Shown here in pieces: positions 54,668 to 63,586 of a DNA stretch of 64,000 nt. Both the position numbers and the translations under genes were made by a program. Under the pieces are notes generated by a model that saw only the letters and a list, made by a program, of their open reading frames with translations, was not told the origin of the DNA and made no database searches. The DNA comes from Betaproteobacteria bacterium GR16-43. GTDB lineage: Bacteria > Pseudomonadota > Gammaproteobacteria > Burkholderiales > Usitatibacteraceae. Location of the stretch: positions 558,001 through 622,000 of the forward strand of contig CP019169.1 in the NCBI GenBank assembly GCA_001953215.1, given 5' to 3'. Every line of letters starts with the position of its first letter. The stretch's first letter is position 1.

Positions 54668-54695
54668 AACGGGCGCGGCTTGCGCCGCGCCCGTT
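54668..54695 (-). terminator. Terminator of the porin gene
   Basis: A perfect 12-bp stem AACGGGCGCGGC/GCCGCGCCCGTT with a TTGC loop is followed on the minus strand by TTTTCTTTA. It lies about 29 nt past the porin stop and is a strong Rho-independent terminator. Confidence 0.9.
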
Positions 54696-54724
54696 GGTTC
54701 CAGCTGTACTGTGCTCGGCTCGCT

Positions 54725-55780
54725 CTAGAACAGGTGACGCACGCCGAGGCCCACGCCTTCGGGGTTCTGGCCCGCGGCGCCCAGCGTGTTCGTACCGAAG
54801 TTGCAGTTCATGCCGTTGTTGTTGTCGACTTTCGTGTAGCTCGCGATGAAGAACGTGCGGCGCGAGAAGTCGTAGCGATAGCCGATCGAACCCATGTCGC
54901 AATCCTGGTTCGTTCCGTCGATCTCGGCGTGCTGGATCGAGGCGAGCAGGACGTGCTTGCCGAACGCCCAGTCGATACCGACCATGTACGACGTGTCCTT
55001 CTCTTGCGAGCGCGTGTCGGCTGCAGTAGCAACGCGGTCGCGCTTGTACTCGCCGTAGTTGCCGGAGAGCTTGAAGTCGCCGAACTTGTACGAGGCGGCG
55101 ATGGAGTTGCCGTCTTCGCTGAGGTTCGTCGCCGCAGCACCCGTGCCGCTCGTGGCGACGTCCTTGTGCTTCTCGTACGCGTACGCGACGTAGACCGGGC
55201 CGGACGACCAGGTGACCGAACCACCGTAGACGCTGGGGTTCACGGTGCCGGTCTTGCCTTCGTTCGCCGTGTACTGCAGGCGAACGGCGAAGCCCGCCAT
55301 CGTCGGCGACCAGTACTGCACCGAGTTGTTTTCGCGACGGCTGAAGTTGCCTTGGTCGAGCGCGGCGCCGGTGATGTCGCCGTTGGTCAGGTCGCCCCAG
55401 GGGTCGACCGCCGTCTGCGTCACTTTCATCGGGGTGTCCCAACGGCCCAGCAGGATCGAGCCGAAGCCGCCTTGCAGGCCGATGGCGCTGTTGCGAGTCG
55501 CGAAGGAGGCCGACGTGTTATCCGGCGGGAAGCCGGTTTCGAGTTGGAAGAAAGCCTTGAGGCCGCCACCGAGATCTTCCGTGCCGCGAACGCCCAGATA
55601 CGACGCCTGGTCGGCAACGCGGTTGCGACGGCCAACGGGGGTCGTGCCGCCTTTCGCCTCGACGGACTCGAACGTCGCATAGATGCGACCGTAGAGCGTC
55701 ACAGGGTTGGCGGTCTGCGCCATGGCTTCGGGCGCGACGCACGCGCCGACGACAGCCAGAGCGATCAGTTTCTTGTTCAT
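54725..55780 (-). CDS. Burkholderia-type outer-membrane porin
   Basis: The ATG with AAAGGAG upstream gives 351 residues with a signal peptide (MNKKLIALAVVGACVAPEAMAQ). The mature protein starts VTLYGRIYATFE, has the GLKAFFQLETGFPPD stretch and DLGGGLKAFF pattern, and ends GVGLGVRHLF with a terminal Phe for BAM recognition. It forms a 16-stranded trimeric channel for small solutes. Two cysteines (NQDCDMGS and NGMNCNFG) could form a loop disulfide. It is monocistronic. Confidence 0.93.
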   Translation of the reverse strand: MNKKLIALAVVGACVAPEAMAQTANPVTLYGRIYATFESVEAKGGTTPVGRRNRVADQASYLGVRGTEDLGGGLKAFFQLETGFPPDNTSASFATRNSAIGLQGGFGSILLGRWDTPMKVTQTAVDPWGDLTNGDITGAALDQGNFSRRENNSVQYWSPTMAGFAVRLQYTANEGKTGTVNPSVYGGSVTWSSGPVYVAYAYEKHKDVATSGTGAAATNLSEDGNSIAASYKFGDFKLSGNYGEYKRDRVATAADTRSQEKDTSYMVGIDWAFGKHVLLASIQHAEIDGTNQDCDMGSIGYRYDFSRRTFFIASYTKVDNNNGMNCNFGTNTLGAAGQNPEGVGLGVRHLF

Positions 55781-55986
55781 CAGAATCTCCTTTGTTGAGT
55801 GAGGCCGTGTGTGCTGGAACGCTGGGAACCTCTGGGGATTTTTTATCGCCCGGATTTTGCACTTCTCCCGCTTAATCTTTTGAGAAGCCGCTAGCATCAT
55901 GCCAAAGGCCTTCGCATCCCTCAAGTAGAAACGCCCATTTGCGCAACAAACCGGGGGTGTTGTTGCGAAAATACCACAACGAAAAT

Positions 55987-56790
55987 TTACCCCTTGCGGA
56001 CCCCTGAAAACAGGCGTTGCAGTTCCGCACCAGGGTCGGGTGCGGCCATGAATGCGGACCCTACCAAGTAGGCACTCACACCCTTGGAAACCATCGCGGC
56101 TACGTCATCCGGCGTCGCGATACCGCTCTCGGTCACGACGATTCGACCGCTGGGAATCCGCGGCAGCAAATCGAGGGTGGTCTCCAACCGGGACGTGAAA
56201 GTGCGCAGATCCCGGTTGTTGATGCCCTGGAGCGGCGTCTGGAGCTGGAGCGCGACCTCCAATTCCGCGGCATCGTGGCTTTCGACGAGCACGTCCATGC
56301 CGAGCGACTTGGCCAGGCGCTCGAGCGCGAGCAAATCGGCCGGGGGCACGGCCCCGACGATGAGCAGGATGCAATCCGCGCCCATGGCGCGCGACTCGTA
56401 GACCTGCCACGGGTCGATCACGAAGTCCTTGCGGATCACGGGGAGCGCGCAGGCCTGTCTGGCCTCCACCAGGTCCGCGGGCGAACCCCCGAAGTACTCG
56501 CGGTCGGTGAGCACGGAGAGGCACGAGGCGCCGTTCGCCGCATAGCTGCGGGCGATTGCGGTCACGTCGAAGTCGGCGCGGATCGTCCCGCGGCTCGGGC
56601 TCGCACGCTTGATCTCGGCGATGACCGCGGCTCCGCGTTGCGCGTCGCGGCGAATGGCCGCCTCGAAGCCGCGCGGAGGCGATGCCTCGCGCGACTCGCG
56701 CTCGATGCGCTCCATCGGGCGAGCCGCACGGCCCGCCTCGATCTCGACGCGCTTCGTGGCGAGGATGCGCCGCAGGATGTCGCTCGACAT
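55987..56790 (-). CDS. trpC: Indole-3-glycerol phosphate synthase
   Basis: The 267-residue TIM barrel has VIAEIKRASPSRG (catalytic Lys), the Glu in LVEARQACALPVIRKDF, GINNRDLRTF and VTESGI. It is the monofunctional TrpC, not fused to TrpF. It catalyses ring closure of CdRP to indole-3-glycerol phosphate. ATGA overlaps the trpD stop. It is the last gene of the trpE-G-D-C run; trpF, trpB and trpA are not in the window. Confidence 0.96.
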   Translation of the reverse strand: MSSDILRRILATKRVEIEAGRAARPMERIERESREASPPRGFEAAIRRDAQRGAAVIAEIKRASPSRGTIRADFDVTAIARSYAANGASCLSVLTDREYFGGSPADLVEARQACALPVIRKDFVIDPWQVYESRAMGADCILLIVGAVPPADLLALERLAKSLGMDVLVESHDAAELEVALQLQTPLQGINNRDLRTFTSRLETTLDLLPRIPSGRIVVTESGIATPDDVAAMVSKGVSAYLVGSAFMAAPDPGAELQRLFSGVRKG

Positions 56791-57824
56791 CAGGCGGACT
56801 TCGCCTGGGCCTGCGTGAAGGCGACAAGCTGCTCGAGCTTGGAGCGCGCGGCACCGGTGGCGATCGAATCGCGCGCCGCCGCCACGCCGTCCCAGAGGCT
56901 GGCGGAAACCCCGGACACGTAAAGCGCCGCGGCGGCATTCAGCACCACCACGTCTCGCGAAGGGCCGGCCTCGTTGGCGAGCACCGAAAGCACCCGCTCC
57001 TTCGAGGATTCCTTGTCCTTCACCTGGATGGCGTCGAGCGGCGCGACGTCGAAGCCGAACTGGCGTGGCTCGATCGCGTACTCGGTGATGAAGTCGTGCT
57101 TGAGTTCCGCGACGTGCGTGGGCCCCGAGATCGAGATCTCGTCGAGGCCGTCCTGCCCGTGCACCGTGATCACGTGGCGGCTGCCCAGCATCTTCAGCAC
57201 GCGCGCCTGGATGCCCACGAGATCCTGGTGGAAGACGCCCATCACCTGGTTCGGGGCCCCCGCCGGGTTCGTGAGCGGGCCGAGGATGTTGAGGATCGTG
57301 CGCATGCCGAGCTCCTTCCTCACGGGCGCGGCGTGCTTCATCGCCGGGTGGTGGCTGGGCGCGAACATGAACCCCAGGCCCACCTCGCGGATCGAGTGCG
57401 CGACCTGCTCCGGCGTGAGCGCGACGTTCACGCCGAGCAGCTCGAGCACGTCGGCGCTGCCCGATTGCGACGACACCGCGCGGTTGCCGTGCTTCGCCAC
57501 GCGCGCGCCCGCGCCCGCGGCGACGAACGCGGCCGTGGTGGAGATGTTGAACGTGTGTGCCTTGTCGCCGCCCGTACCGCACGTGTCGACCAGGTGATCG
57601 ATGGGACCGACGTCGACCTTCGTGGAGAACTCGCGCATCACCGATGCCGCCGCCGCGATCTCCGAGACCGATTCCGTCTTCACGTGCAGGCCCATCAGCA
57701 CGGCGGAGAGCTGCACGGGCGTGACCTTGCCCTCCATCACCTGGCGCATGAAGTCGACCATCTCGTCGAAGAAGATCTCGCGCTTGTCGGACAGCCGGTT
57801 GATCGCTTCCTGGGGCGTGAACAT
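56790..57824 (-). CDS. trpD: Anthranilate phosphoribosyltransferase
   Basis: The 344-residue protein has the PRPP-binding loop DTCGTGGDKAHTFNIST, KHGNRAVSSQSGSADVLE and NILGPLTNPAG. It joins anthranilate to PRPP in tryptophan synthesis. It starts 1 bp before trpG's end region and overlaps trpC by 1 bp at the stop (ATGA arrangement), indicating coupled translation. Confidence 0.96.
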   Translation of the reverse strand: MFTPQEAINRLSDKREIFFDEMVDFMRQVMEGKVTPVQLSAVLMGLHVKTESVSEIAAAASVMREFSTKVDVGPIDHLVDTCGTGGDKAHTFNISTTAAFVAAGAGARVAKHGNRAVSSQSGSADVLELLGVNVALTPEQVAHSIREVGLGFMFAPSHHPAMKHAAPVRKELGMRTILNILGPLTNPAGAPNQVMGVFHQDLVGIQARVLKMLGSRHVITVHGQDGLDEISISGPTHVAELKHDFITEYAIEPRQFGFDVAPLDAIQVKDKESSKERVLSVLANEAGPSRDVVVLNAAAALYVSGVSASLWDGVAAARDSIATGAARSKLEQLVAFTQAQAKSA

Positions 57825-57825
57825 G

Positions 57826-58398
<573 letters not shown>

Positions 58399-58408
58399 GG
58401 CAGGCTCC

Positions 58409-59887
58409 TCACGCGACCGGTTTGTCGAGGACGGAGCGCACCAGCTCGGCCGCGGCGAGCACGGCCCGCGCCTTGTTCTGCGTCTCGCGCCACTCGTTGT
58501 CGGGGATCGAATCGGCCACGATGCCGGCCGCGGCCTGCACGTGCAGTTGCCCGCCCTTCACCACGCCCGTGCGGATCGAGATCGCGAGGTCCGTGTCGCC
58601 GTTGAAGCCGATGTAGCCCGCCGCGCCCGCGTAGACGCCGCGCCGCTCGGTCTCGAGCTCGTCGATGATCTCCATCGAGCGCACCTTCGGCGTCCCCGTG
58701 ACGGTTCCAGCCGGGAATGTCGCGCGGAAGAGCTGCATCGGCGTGAGCGCGGGATCGACCTCGCCCTCCACGTTGGAGACCATGTGCATCACGTGCGAGT
58801 AGCGCTCGACCACCATGGTCTCGGTTACCTTCACGCTGCCGGTCTTCGCGATGCGACCCACGTCGTTGCGGCCCAGGTCGATCAGCATGAGGTGTTCGGC
58901 GCGCTCCTTGGGATCGCTCACCAGTTCCTGTTCCATCGCGAGATCCTTCTCGGGCGTGGCCCCGCGCTTTCGCGTTCCCGCGATCGGCCTCAGCGTCACC
59001 TTGTTGCCCTGCCGGCGCACGAGGATCTCGGGCGAAGCGCCGACCAGCTGCGTGTCGCCGAAATCGAAATAGAACATGTAGGGCGACGGGTTGATCGAGC
59101 GCAGCGCCCGGTAGAGGTTCACCGGAGAAGCGGTGAACGGCTGCGAGAGCCGCTGCGAGACCTGCACCTGCATGATGTCGCCTTCGGTGATGTAGCGCAT
59201 CGCCTTCGCGACCGCCTCGTGGAAGGCCTTCTCGCCCATGTTGGATCGCGGCGCCACCGATTCGGGCTGCGGAGCGTGCGGAGGCAGCACCGCGGGGTTG
59301 CGCAGCTGCCCGCGCAGCGCTTCCAGGCGCGCCTGCGCCTCGGCGAACGCGCCGGGCCGGGAAGGATCGGCGTAGACGAGGAGGTGCAGCTTGCCGGAGA
59401 GGTTGTCGACGACGGCGAGCTCCTCCGACAGCAGCAGGCGGATCTCGGGGACATCCAGGGGATCGGGCTTGGTGCCGGCCCGCAGCCGCGCTTCGATGTA
59501 GCGCACCGCGTCGTAGCTGAAATAGCCCGCGACGCCGCCGGCGAAGCGCAGGGCGGGCGGAGGCGGCGCGGCCTTGAAGCGCTTCAGGTACTCGTCGACG
59601 TATTCGAGCGGATCCTCGCGCTCGCATTGCTCCACGGCCTTGCCGTCGCGGGAGAGCGTCACGCGGTTGCCCGAGACTTCGAGGCGCTCGCGCGCCGGCA
59701 AGCCGACGATCGAATAGCGGCCGAAGCGCTCGCCGCCGATCACCGATTCCAGCAGGTACGAGCCGGGCCGGTTGGCGAGCTTGAGGTAGATGGAAAGGGG
59801 CGTGTCGAGGTCCGCGAAGGTCTCGAGCGCGACAGGGATTCGGTTGTAGCCGGCGCGGCCGAGCGCCAGGAATTCGGTTTCAGTCAT
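58409..59887 (-). CDS. trpE: Anthranilate synthase component I
   Basis: The 492-residue protein has the chorismate-binding signature: [36 protein letters not shown] and [17 protein letters not shown]. An N-terminal segment with [17 protein letters not shown] matches the tryptophan feedback site, where the LLES element is seen in sensitive enzymes. It makes anthranilate from chorismate with TrpG. The upstream gap encodes a Trp-rich leader peptide, so attenuation and feedback inhibition probably work together. Confidence 0.96.
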   Translation of the reverse strand: MTETEFLALGRAGYNRIPVALETFADLDTPLSIYLKLANRPGSYLLESVIGGERFGRYSIVGLPARERLEVSGNRVTLSRDGKAVEQCEREDPLEYVDEYLKRFKAAPPPPALRFAGGVAGYFSYDAVRYIEARLRAGTKPDPLDVPEIRLLLSEELAVVDNLSGKLHLLVYADPSRPGAFAEAQARLEALRGQLRNPAVLPPHAPQPESVAPRSNMGEKAFHEAVAKAMRYITEGDIMQVQVSQRLSQPFTASPVNLYRALRSINPSPYMFYFDFGDTQLVGASPEILVRRQGNKVTLRPIAGTRKRGATPEKDLAMEQELVSDPKERAEHLMLIDLGRNDVGRIAKTGSVKVTETMVVERYSHVMHMVSNVEGEVDPALTPMQLFRATFPAGTVTGTPKVRSMEIIDELETERRGVYAGAAGYIGFNGDTDLAISIRTGVVKGGQLHVQAAAGIVADSIPDNEWRETQNKARAVLAAAELVRSVLDKPVA

Positions 59888-59911
59888 GGATCACCACACG
59901 GTTCACTTCGG

Positions 59912-59962
59912 AAAAGGACGACAGGCAGTGCGACGCGATCTAGCGCCAGCTCTGCCATCGCC
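59912..59962 (-). promoter_or_regulatory. Possible trp attenuator hairpin
   Basis: The transcript segment GGCGATGGCAG (59952-59962), which includes the middle Trp codon, can pair with CTGCCTGTCGTCC (59916-59928), with a small internal loop and a bulge, and is followed by a short U-run (59912-59915). A ribosome stalled at the Trp codons would block this pairing. The stem is imperfect and the U-run is only four bases, so it may act weakly or on translation instead. Confidence 0.4.
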
Positions 59963-59990
59963 AACCGAGGTGCGCTCCGTGCAGTGACAT
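59940..59990 (-). CDS. trpL: Trp-rich leader peptide of the trp operon
   Basis: This 16-codon frame reads MSLHGAHLGWRWQSWR, with Trp at positions 10, 12 and 15, and lies 52 nt before trpE. The stop is followed by a possible hairpin and U-run. A promoter lies about 40 nt upstream. Three of sixteen residues being Trp directly before trpE is the mark of ribosome-mediated attenuation. No strong Shine-Dalgarno sequence is visible before its ATG. Confidence 0.72.
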   Translation of the reverse strand: MSLHGAHLGWRWQSWR

Positions 59991-60009
59991 GGGATTCGGC
60001 CGTGGAGAA

Positions 60010-60696
60010 TTAGGGGTACGACGCAACCATTGTAATCGATCCGGCCGCGGCTTCAAGGCTGGCCACGACGGCGTCGGCCCCGAGCGCTTCGACGGCGAGG
60101 CCTTCGCGATAGCCGTACGGGACCACGACGACGGCCATCCCTGCCGCCCTCGCGGCCTTCACGTCGTTCGCGGAATCCCCGATCACCCACGATTCCGCGG
60201 GCGTCACGCCCAGGGCCCCGGCCGCCGCGAGGAAAGCGTCGGGCTCCGGCTTCCTGCGCGCCACGTCGTCGCCGCTCACGACGGCGCCGAAGTAGGGCGA
60301 CAGGCCCGTGGCCGCCAGGAGCGGGAGCGTGAATCGCGAGGCCTTGTTCGTCACGCACGCGAGCGCCATTCCCCGGGCGCGAAACCGATCCAGTCCCGCG
60401 ATCACGCCGGGATAGGGACGCGAGCGATCGGCCACGTGCGCGAGATAGGTGTTCTCGAAAATTTCCAGCGCATGGTCATGGGCACCGCCATCGCCACCCG
60501 TTTCGGCGAGCACGCGGTGCACGAGGTTCGCGACCCCCTTGCCGATGAACTCCACGACCTGGGCTTCCGGCAGCGTCGCACGCCCCAATTGCAGCAGCAT
60601 CCGGTTGGCCGCGGACGCGATGTCGGGCGCGGTGTCGAGCAGCGTTCCGTCGAGGTCGAGCAGCACCGCGCGAAACGCGCGCGGGCCTGCGTTCAT
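60010..60696 (-). CDS. gph: Phosphoglycolate phosphatase
   Basis: The 228-residue HAD hydrolase starts at the ATG overlapping the rpe stop. Motif I is [15 protein letters not shown], motif [11 protein letters not shown], and motif [18 protein letters not shown] with [17 protein letters not shown]. It dephosphorylates 2-phosphoglycolate, for example from DNA 3' end repair. It follows rpe and is followed by the trp promoter, whose elements lie inside its last 50 bp. Confidence 0.94.
   Translation of the reverse strand: MNAGPRAFRAVLLDLDGTLLDTAPDIASAANRMLLQLGRATLPEAQVVEFIGKGVANLVHRVLAETGGDGGAHDHALEIFENTYLAHVADRSRPYPGVIAGLDRFRARGMALACVTNKASRFTLPLLAATGLSPYFGAVVSGDDVARRKPEPDAFLAAAGALGVTPAESWVIGDSANDVKAARAAGMAVVVVPYGYREGLAVEALGADAVVASLEAAAGSITMVASYP
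60029..60056 (-). promoter_or_regulatory. Promoter of the trp leader/trpEGDC operon
   Basis: TTGAAG (60051-60056), a 16-bp spacer and TACAAT (60029-60034) on the minus strand form a good sigma-70 promoter within the 3' end of gph. The predicted transcript starts near 60022, 32 nt before the leader peptide ATG. Confidence 0.6.
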
Positions 60697-61364
60697 CGCG
60701 CCCCGAGCTCGGCGCGCATCTTGCGAATGGCGGCGGCGCGATCGCCGGCCCCGAAGATCGCGGAGCCCGCGACGAACGTGTCGGCGCCCGCCTTCGCAAC
60801 CGCGCCGATGTTGTCGGCCTTGATGCCGCCGTCGACTTCGAGCCAGATCTCGCGCCCGGTCGCATCGATGCGCTTGCGCGCTTCCGTCACTTTCGCCAGG
60901 GACGAAGCGATGAACGATTGGCCGCCGAACCCCGGGTTCACCGACATGATGAGCACGAGGTCCACGAGATCCATCACGTGGTCGAGGTGGTCGAGCGGCG
61001 TGCCGGGGTTGAACACGAGCCCGGCCTTGCAACCCGCATCGCGGATCAGCCCCAGCGTGCGATGCACGTGTTCGCTCGCCTCGGGGTGGAAGCTGATGAT
61101 CGAGGCTCCCGCCTTGGCGAAATCGCCGACGATGCGGTCCACGGGCTTCACCATCAGGTGGACGTCGATGGGCACCTTGCAGTGCGGCTTGATCGCCTCG
61201 CAGACCAGCGGCCCCACCGTGAGGTTGGGAACGTAGTGGTTGTCCATCACGTCGAAATGGATGAGGTCGGCACCCGCGTCGATCACGCCGCGCACCTCGT
61301 CGCCGAGGCGCGCGAAGTCCGCCGAAAGGATGCTGGGGGCGATGCGAAAGGTCGTCGTGGGCAT
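60693..61364 (-). CDS. rpe: Ribulose-phosphate 3-epimerase
   Basis: The 223-residue TIM barrel has [35 protein letters not shown] (metal ligands), VDVHLMV-type sequence ([11 protein letters not shown]) and [11 protein letters not shown], then [12 protein letters not shown]. It interconverts ribulose-5-P and xylulose-5-P. It is the first gene of rpe-gph and is divergent from apaG. Confidence 0.96.
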   Translation of the reverse strand: MPTTTFRIAPSILSADFARLGDEVRGVIDAGADLIHFDVMDNHYVPNLTVGPLVCEAIKPHCKVPIDVHLMVKPVDRIVGDFAKAGASIISFHPEASEHVHRTLGLIRDAGCKAGLVFNPGTPLDHLDHVMDLVDLVLIMSVNPGFGGQSFIASSLAKVTEARKRIDATGREIWLEVDGGIKADNIGAVAKAGADTFVAGSAIFGAGDRAAAIRKMRAELGAR

Positions 61365-61457
61365 CGTGCGTGGCGCGCTCGGAAGGGCGTGGCGATTCTA
61401 CGTTGAAACGCGTCGCGCCGCCGCGAGACGGCGTGCGATTCCTGCTAACATGGTTGG

Positions 61458-61841
61458 ATGCCGGAAGCGAAGAAATACCTCGTGGCGGTGACTGCACACT
61501 CCACCTATCTGCCGGACCAGTCGGACGAGGAGGAGGACCGCTATGTGTTCGCCTACACGATCCGCATCACGAACAACGGCAACGTCCCGGCGCAGCTCGT
61601 GAGCCGCCACTGGATCATCACGGATGCCGAGAACCAGGTGCAGGAAGTGCGCGGCATGGGCGTGGTCGGCGAGCAGCCGACGCTGAAGCCCGGCGACACG
61701 TTCGAATACTCCAGCGGCTCGTCCATTCCCACCGCGGTGGGAACGATGCGTGGCACCTACCAGATGGTGGCCGAGGATGGCACGCGCTTCGAGGCGCCGA
61801 TCCCGGAGTTCACGCTGAGCGTCCCGCGCGTCCTCCACTGA
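61458..61841 (+). CDS. apaG: ApaG protein (Co2+/Mg2+ efflux-associated)
   Basis: The 127-residue protein has the ApaG beta-sandwich: AYTIRITNNGNVPAQLVSRHW, VQEVRGMGVVGEQP, and GTMRGTYQMVAEDG. The family is also found as a domain of F-box proteins; the bacterial function is unclear, although loss affects cobalt resistance in Salmonella. It is divergent from rpe. Confidence 0.95.
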   Translation: MPEAKKYLVAVTAHSTYLPDQSDEEEDRYVFAYTIRITNNGNVPAQLVSRHWIITDAENQVQEVRGMGVVGEQPTLKPGDTFEYSSGSSIPTAVGTMRGTYQMVAEDGTRFEAPIPEFTLSVPRVLH

Positions 61842-61845
61842 CGCG

Positions 61846-61932
61846 TCATTTCGGTTTCTTCGGGAGCGTCCACCACACGATCGCCACGGCGATCGCGAGA
61901 ACCGCGACGATTTCGAGGAACACCCAGACCAT
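61846..61932 (-). CDS. Possible 28-residue single-span membrane protein
   Basis: The frame encodes MVWVFLEIVAVLAIAVAIVW followed by WTLPKKPK: one membrane helix with a basic C-terminal end, which is a coherent small membrane protein. It is convergent with apaG (4-bp gap) and divergent from mltA (22 bp). No clear ribosome site is seen, and a frame this short can arise by chance, so it is listed with caution. Confidence 0.4.
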   Translation of the reverse strand: MVWVFLEIVAVLAIAVAIVWWTLPKKPK

Positions 61933-61954
61933 CCCGAAACTATACTCGACCGCG

Positions 61955-63208
61955 ATGCCGCATCGAATCGCCCCGCTCTGCCTCGCCCTGCTCCTCGCCG
62001 CGGGATGCGCCACGCCTCCGTCCGCGCCCGTCGCGAAGGCCCCGGAAGGGCTGCTCTGCCCGCCCGCCGAGAAACCGGTTTGCCCCACGCCCACCCCGAC
62101 ACCCACGCCGACGCCCGACGCGGACTACAAGGGCCGCCTGCTGCCCGCCACGTGGGCCGATCTTCCCGACTGGGGCAAGGAAAGCCTGCGGCCGTCGCTC
62201 GAGGCGTTCGCGCGCGGCTGCCCGGTGCTCGAGAAGCAGGATCGCTGGAAAGGGGTGTGCGCCGGCGCGGGATCGCTCGACGCGGGGGCCAGCGAGCGCG
62301 ACATCGCCGCGTTCTTCGAGCTGAACTTCGATCCGTGGCAGGCGGTGAACGCCGACGACACGACGACCGGCATGGTGACCGGCTACTACGAGCCGCTGCT
62401 GCGCGGCAGTCGCACGCGTTCGGGCAAGTTCAAGTACCCGCTCTACGCCGTACCGCAGGACATGCTCACCATCGACCTCTCCGAGGTCTATCCCGATCTC
62501 AAGAACCGGCGCCTGCGCGGCCGCGTGGAAGGCAACAAGGTCGTGCCTTACCTCGCGCGGAGCGACATCGATCGCGACCGCAGCCCGCTGAACGGCCTCG
62601 AGCTCGTCTGGGTCGACGACGCCATCGACGCATTCTTCCTGCACATCCAGGGCTCGGGACAGGTGGAACTCGAGAGCGGCGAGCGGCTGCGCATGGGCTA
62701 CGCGGACCAGAACGGTCACCCGTTCAAGTCGCTCGGACGCCTGCTGATCCAGCGCGGAGAGCTGCCCGCGGAGCGCGCCTCGATGCAGGGGATCAAGGAC
62801 TGGGCGCGCAAGAACCCCGCGAAGCTGCAGGAATACCTGAACGCCAATCCGAGCTACGTCTTCTTCCGCGAGCTGCCGAAGGACCTCGGCGGGCCCATCG
62901 GCGCGCTGGGCGTGCCGCTCACGCCCGAGCGCTCGATCGCGGTCGATGCGCGCGTCGTGCCGCTGGGTGCACCGGTGTACCTCGTCACGTCGTGGCCCAA
63001 TACCGCGCAGCCGCTGAACCGGCTCATGGCGGCGCAGGACACGGGCGGAGCCATCAACGGCGGCGTGCGCGCGGATTTCTTCTGGGGATTCGGCGACCCG
63101 GCCGGGGCTCTCGCGGGTCGCATGCGCCAGGGCGGGCGCATGTGGGTTCTCTATCCGAAGGGCCAGCCGCCGCCGGCGGCCAACAACACGAACGGAAAAA
63201 CCCCATGA
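61955..63208 (+). CDS. mltA: Membrane-bound lytic murein transglycosylase A
   Basis: The 417-residue protein has a lipoprotein signal (LCLALLLAAGCATPP), then a Pro/Thr linker (PTPTPTPTPTP) and the MltA double-psi beta-barrel: MVTGYYEPLLRGSR, FFLHIQGSGQVEL, GYADQNGHPFKSLG, and the 3D domain VPLGAPVYL ... AAQDTGGAINGGVRADFFWG, with the catalytic Asp in AQDTG. It cleaves glycan strands to anhydromuropeptides. TATACT 9 nt before the ATG may be a -10 element, which would leave almost no leader. Confidence 0.93.
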   Translation: MPHRIAPLCLALLLAAGCATPPSAPVAKAPEGLLCPPAEKPVCPTPTPTPTPTPDADYKGRLLPATWADLPDWGKESLRPSLEAFARGCPVLEKQDRWKGVCAGAGSLDAGASERDIAAFFELNFDPWQAVNADDTTTGMVTGYYEPLLRGSRTRSGKFKYPLYAVPQDMLTIDLSEVYPDLKNRRLRGRVEGNKVVPYLARSDIDRDRSPLNGLELVWVDDAIDAFFLHIQGSGQVELESGERLRMGYADQNGHPFKSLGRLLIQRGELPAERASMQGIKDWARKNPAKLQEYLNANPSYVFFRELPKDLGGPIGALGVPLTPERSIAVDARVVPLGAPVYLVTSWPNTAQPLNRLMAAQDTGGAINGGVRADFFWGFGDPAGALAGRMRQGGRMWVLYPKGQPPPAANNTNGKTP

Positions 63209-63585
63209 CCCTGGCCATCGGATGCATCCTGGTTGCGGCGCTCCTGCCGTTCGTGACGGTCGGAATGGCGAAGTACAAGCGCGGCTACGACAACAACGCG
63301 CCGCGCGAGTGGGAGGCGAACCTCAAGGGCTGGAGGCAGCGCGCGGTTGCCGCGCACCAGAACCACTTCGAAGCCTTCGCTCCCTTCGCGGCCGGCGTGA
63401 TCGTGGCGCAGCTGGCGCGCGTGCCGCAGGGCGCGATCGACGTCATCGTCGTCGTCTTCGTGGCCGCGCGGATCGCCTATACGGCCGCGTACATCGCCGA
63501 CAAGGGGATCCTGCGCTCGACGATCTGGATGGTCGGACTTGCCTGCACGATCGCGCTCTACGCGAGCGCGATGTCCGCGCGCTGA
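63205..63585 (+). CDS. MAPEG family membrane protein
   Basis: The 126-residue protein has four membrane segments and the MAPEG pattern (NLKGWRQRAVAAHQNHFEAFAPFAAGV), with the conserved Glu and Asn/His positions used for glutathione in eicosanoid/glutathione enzymes. Bacterial members have no assigned substrate. The ATG overlaps the mltA stop (ATGA). Confidence 0.87.
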   Translation: MTLAIGCILVAALLPFVTVGMAKYKRGYDNNAPREWEANLKGWRQRAVAAHQNHFEAFAPFAAGVIVAQLARVPQGAIDVIVVVFVAARIAYTAAYIADKGILRSTIWMVGLACTIALYASAMSAR

Positions 63586-63586
63586 A

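Noticed and set aside
62086-62120. A CCCAC/CCCGAC short repeat in mltA as a regulatory microsatellite
   Set aside because: It simply encodes a Pro-Thr linker after the lipoprotein signal and keeps the frame; phase variation would need evidence of length change.
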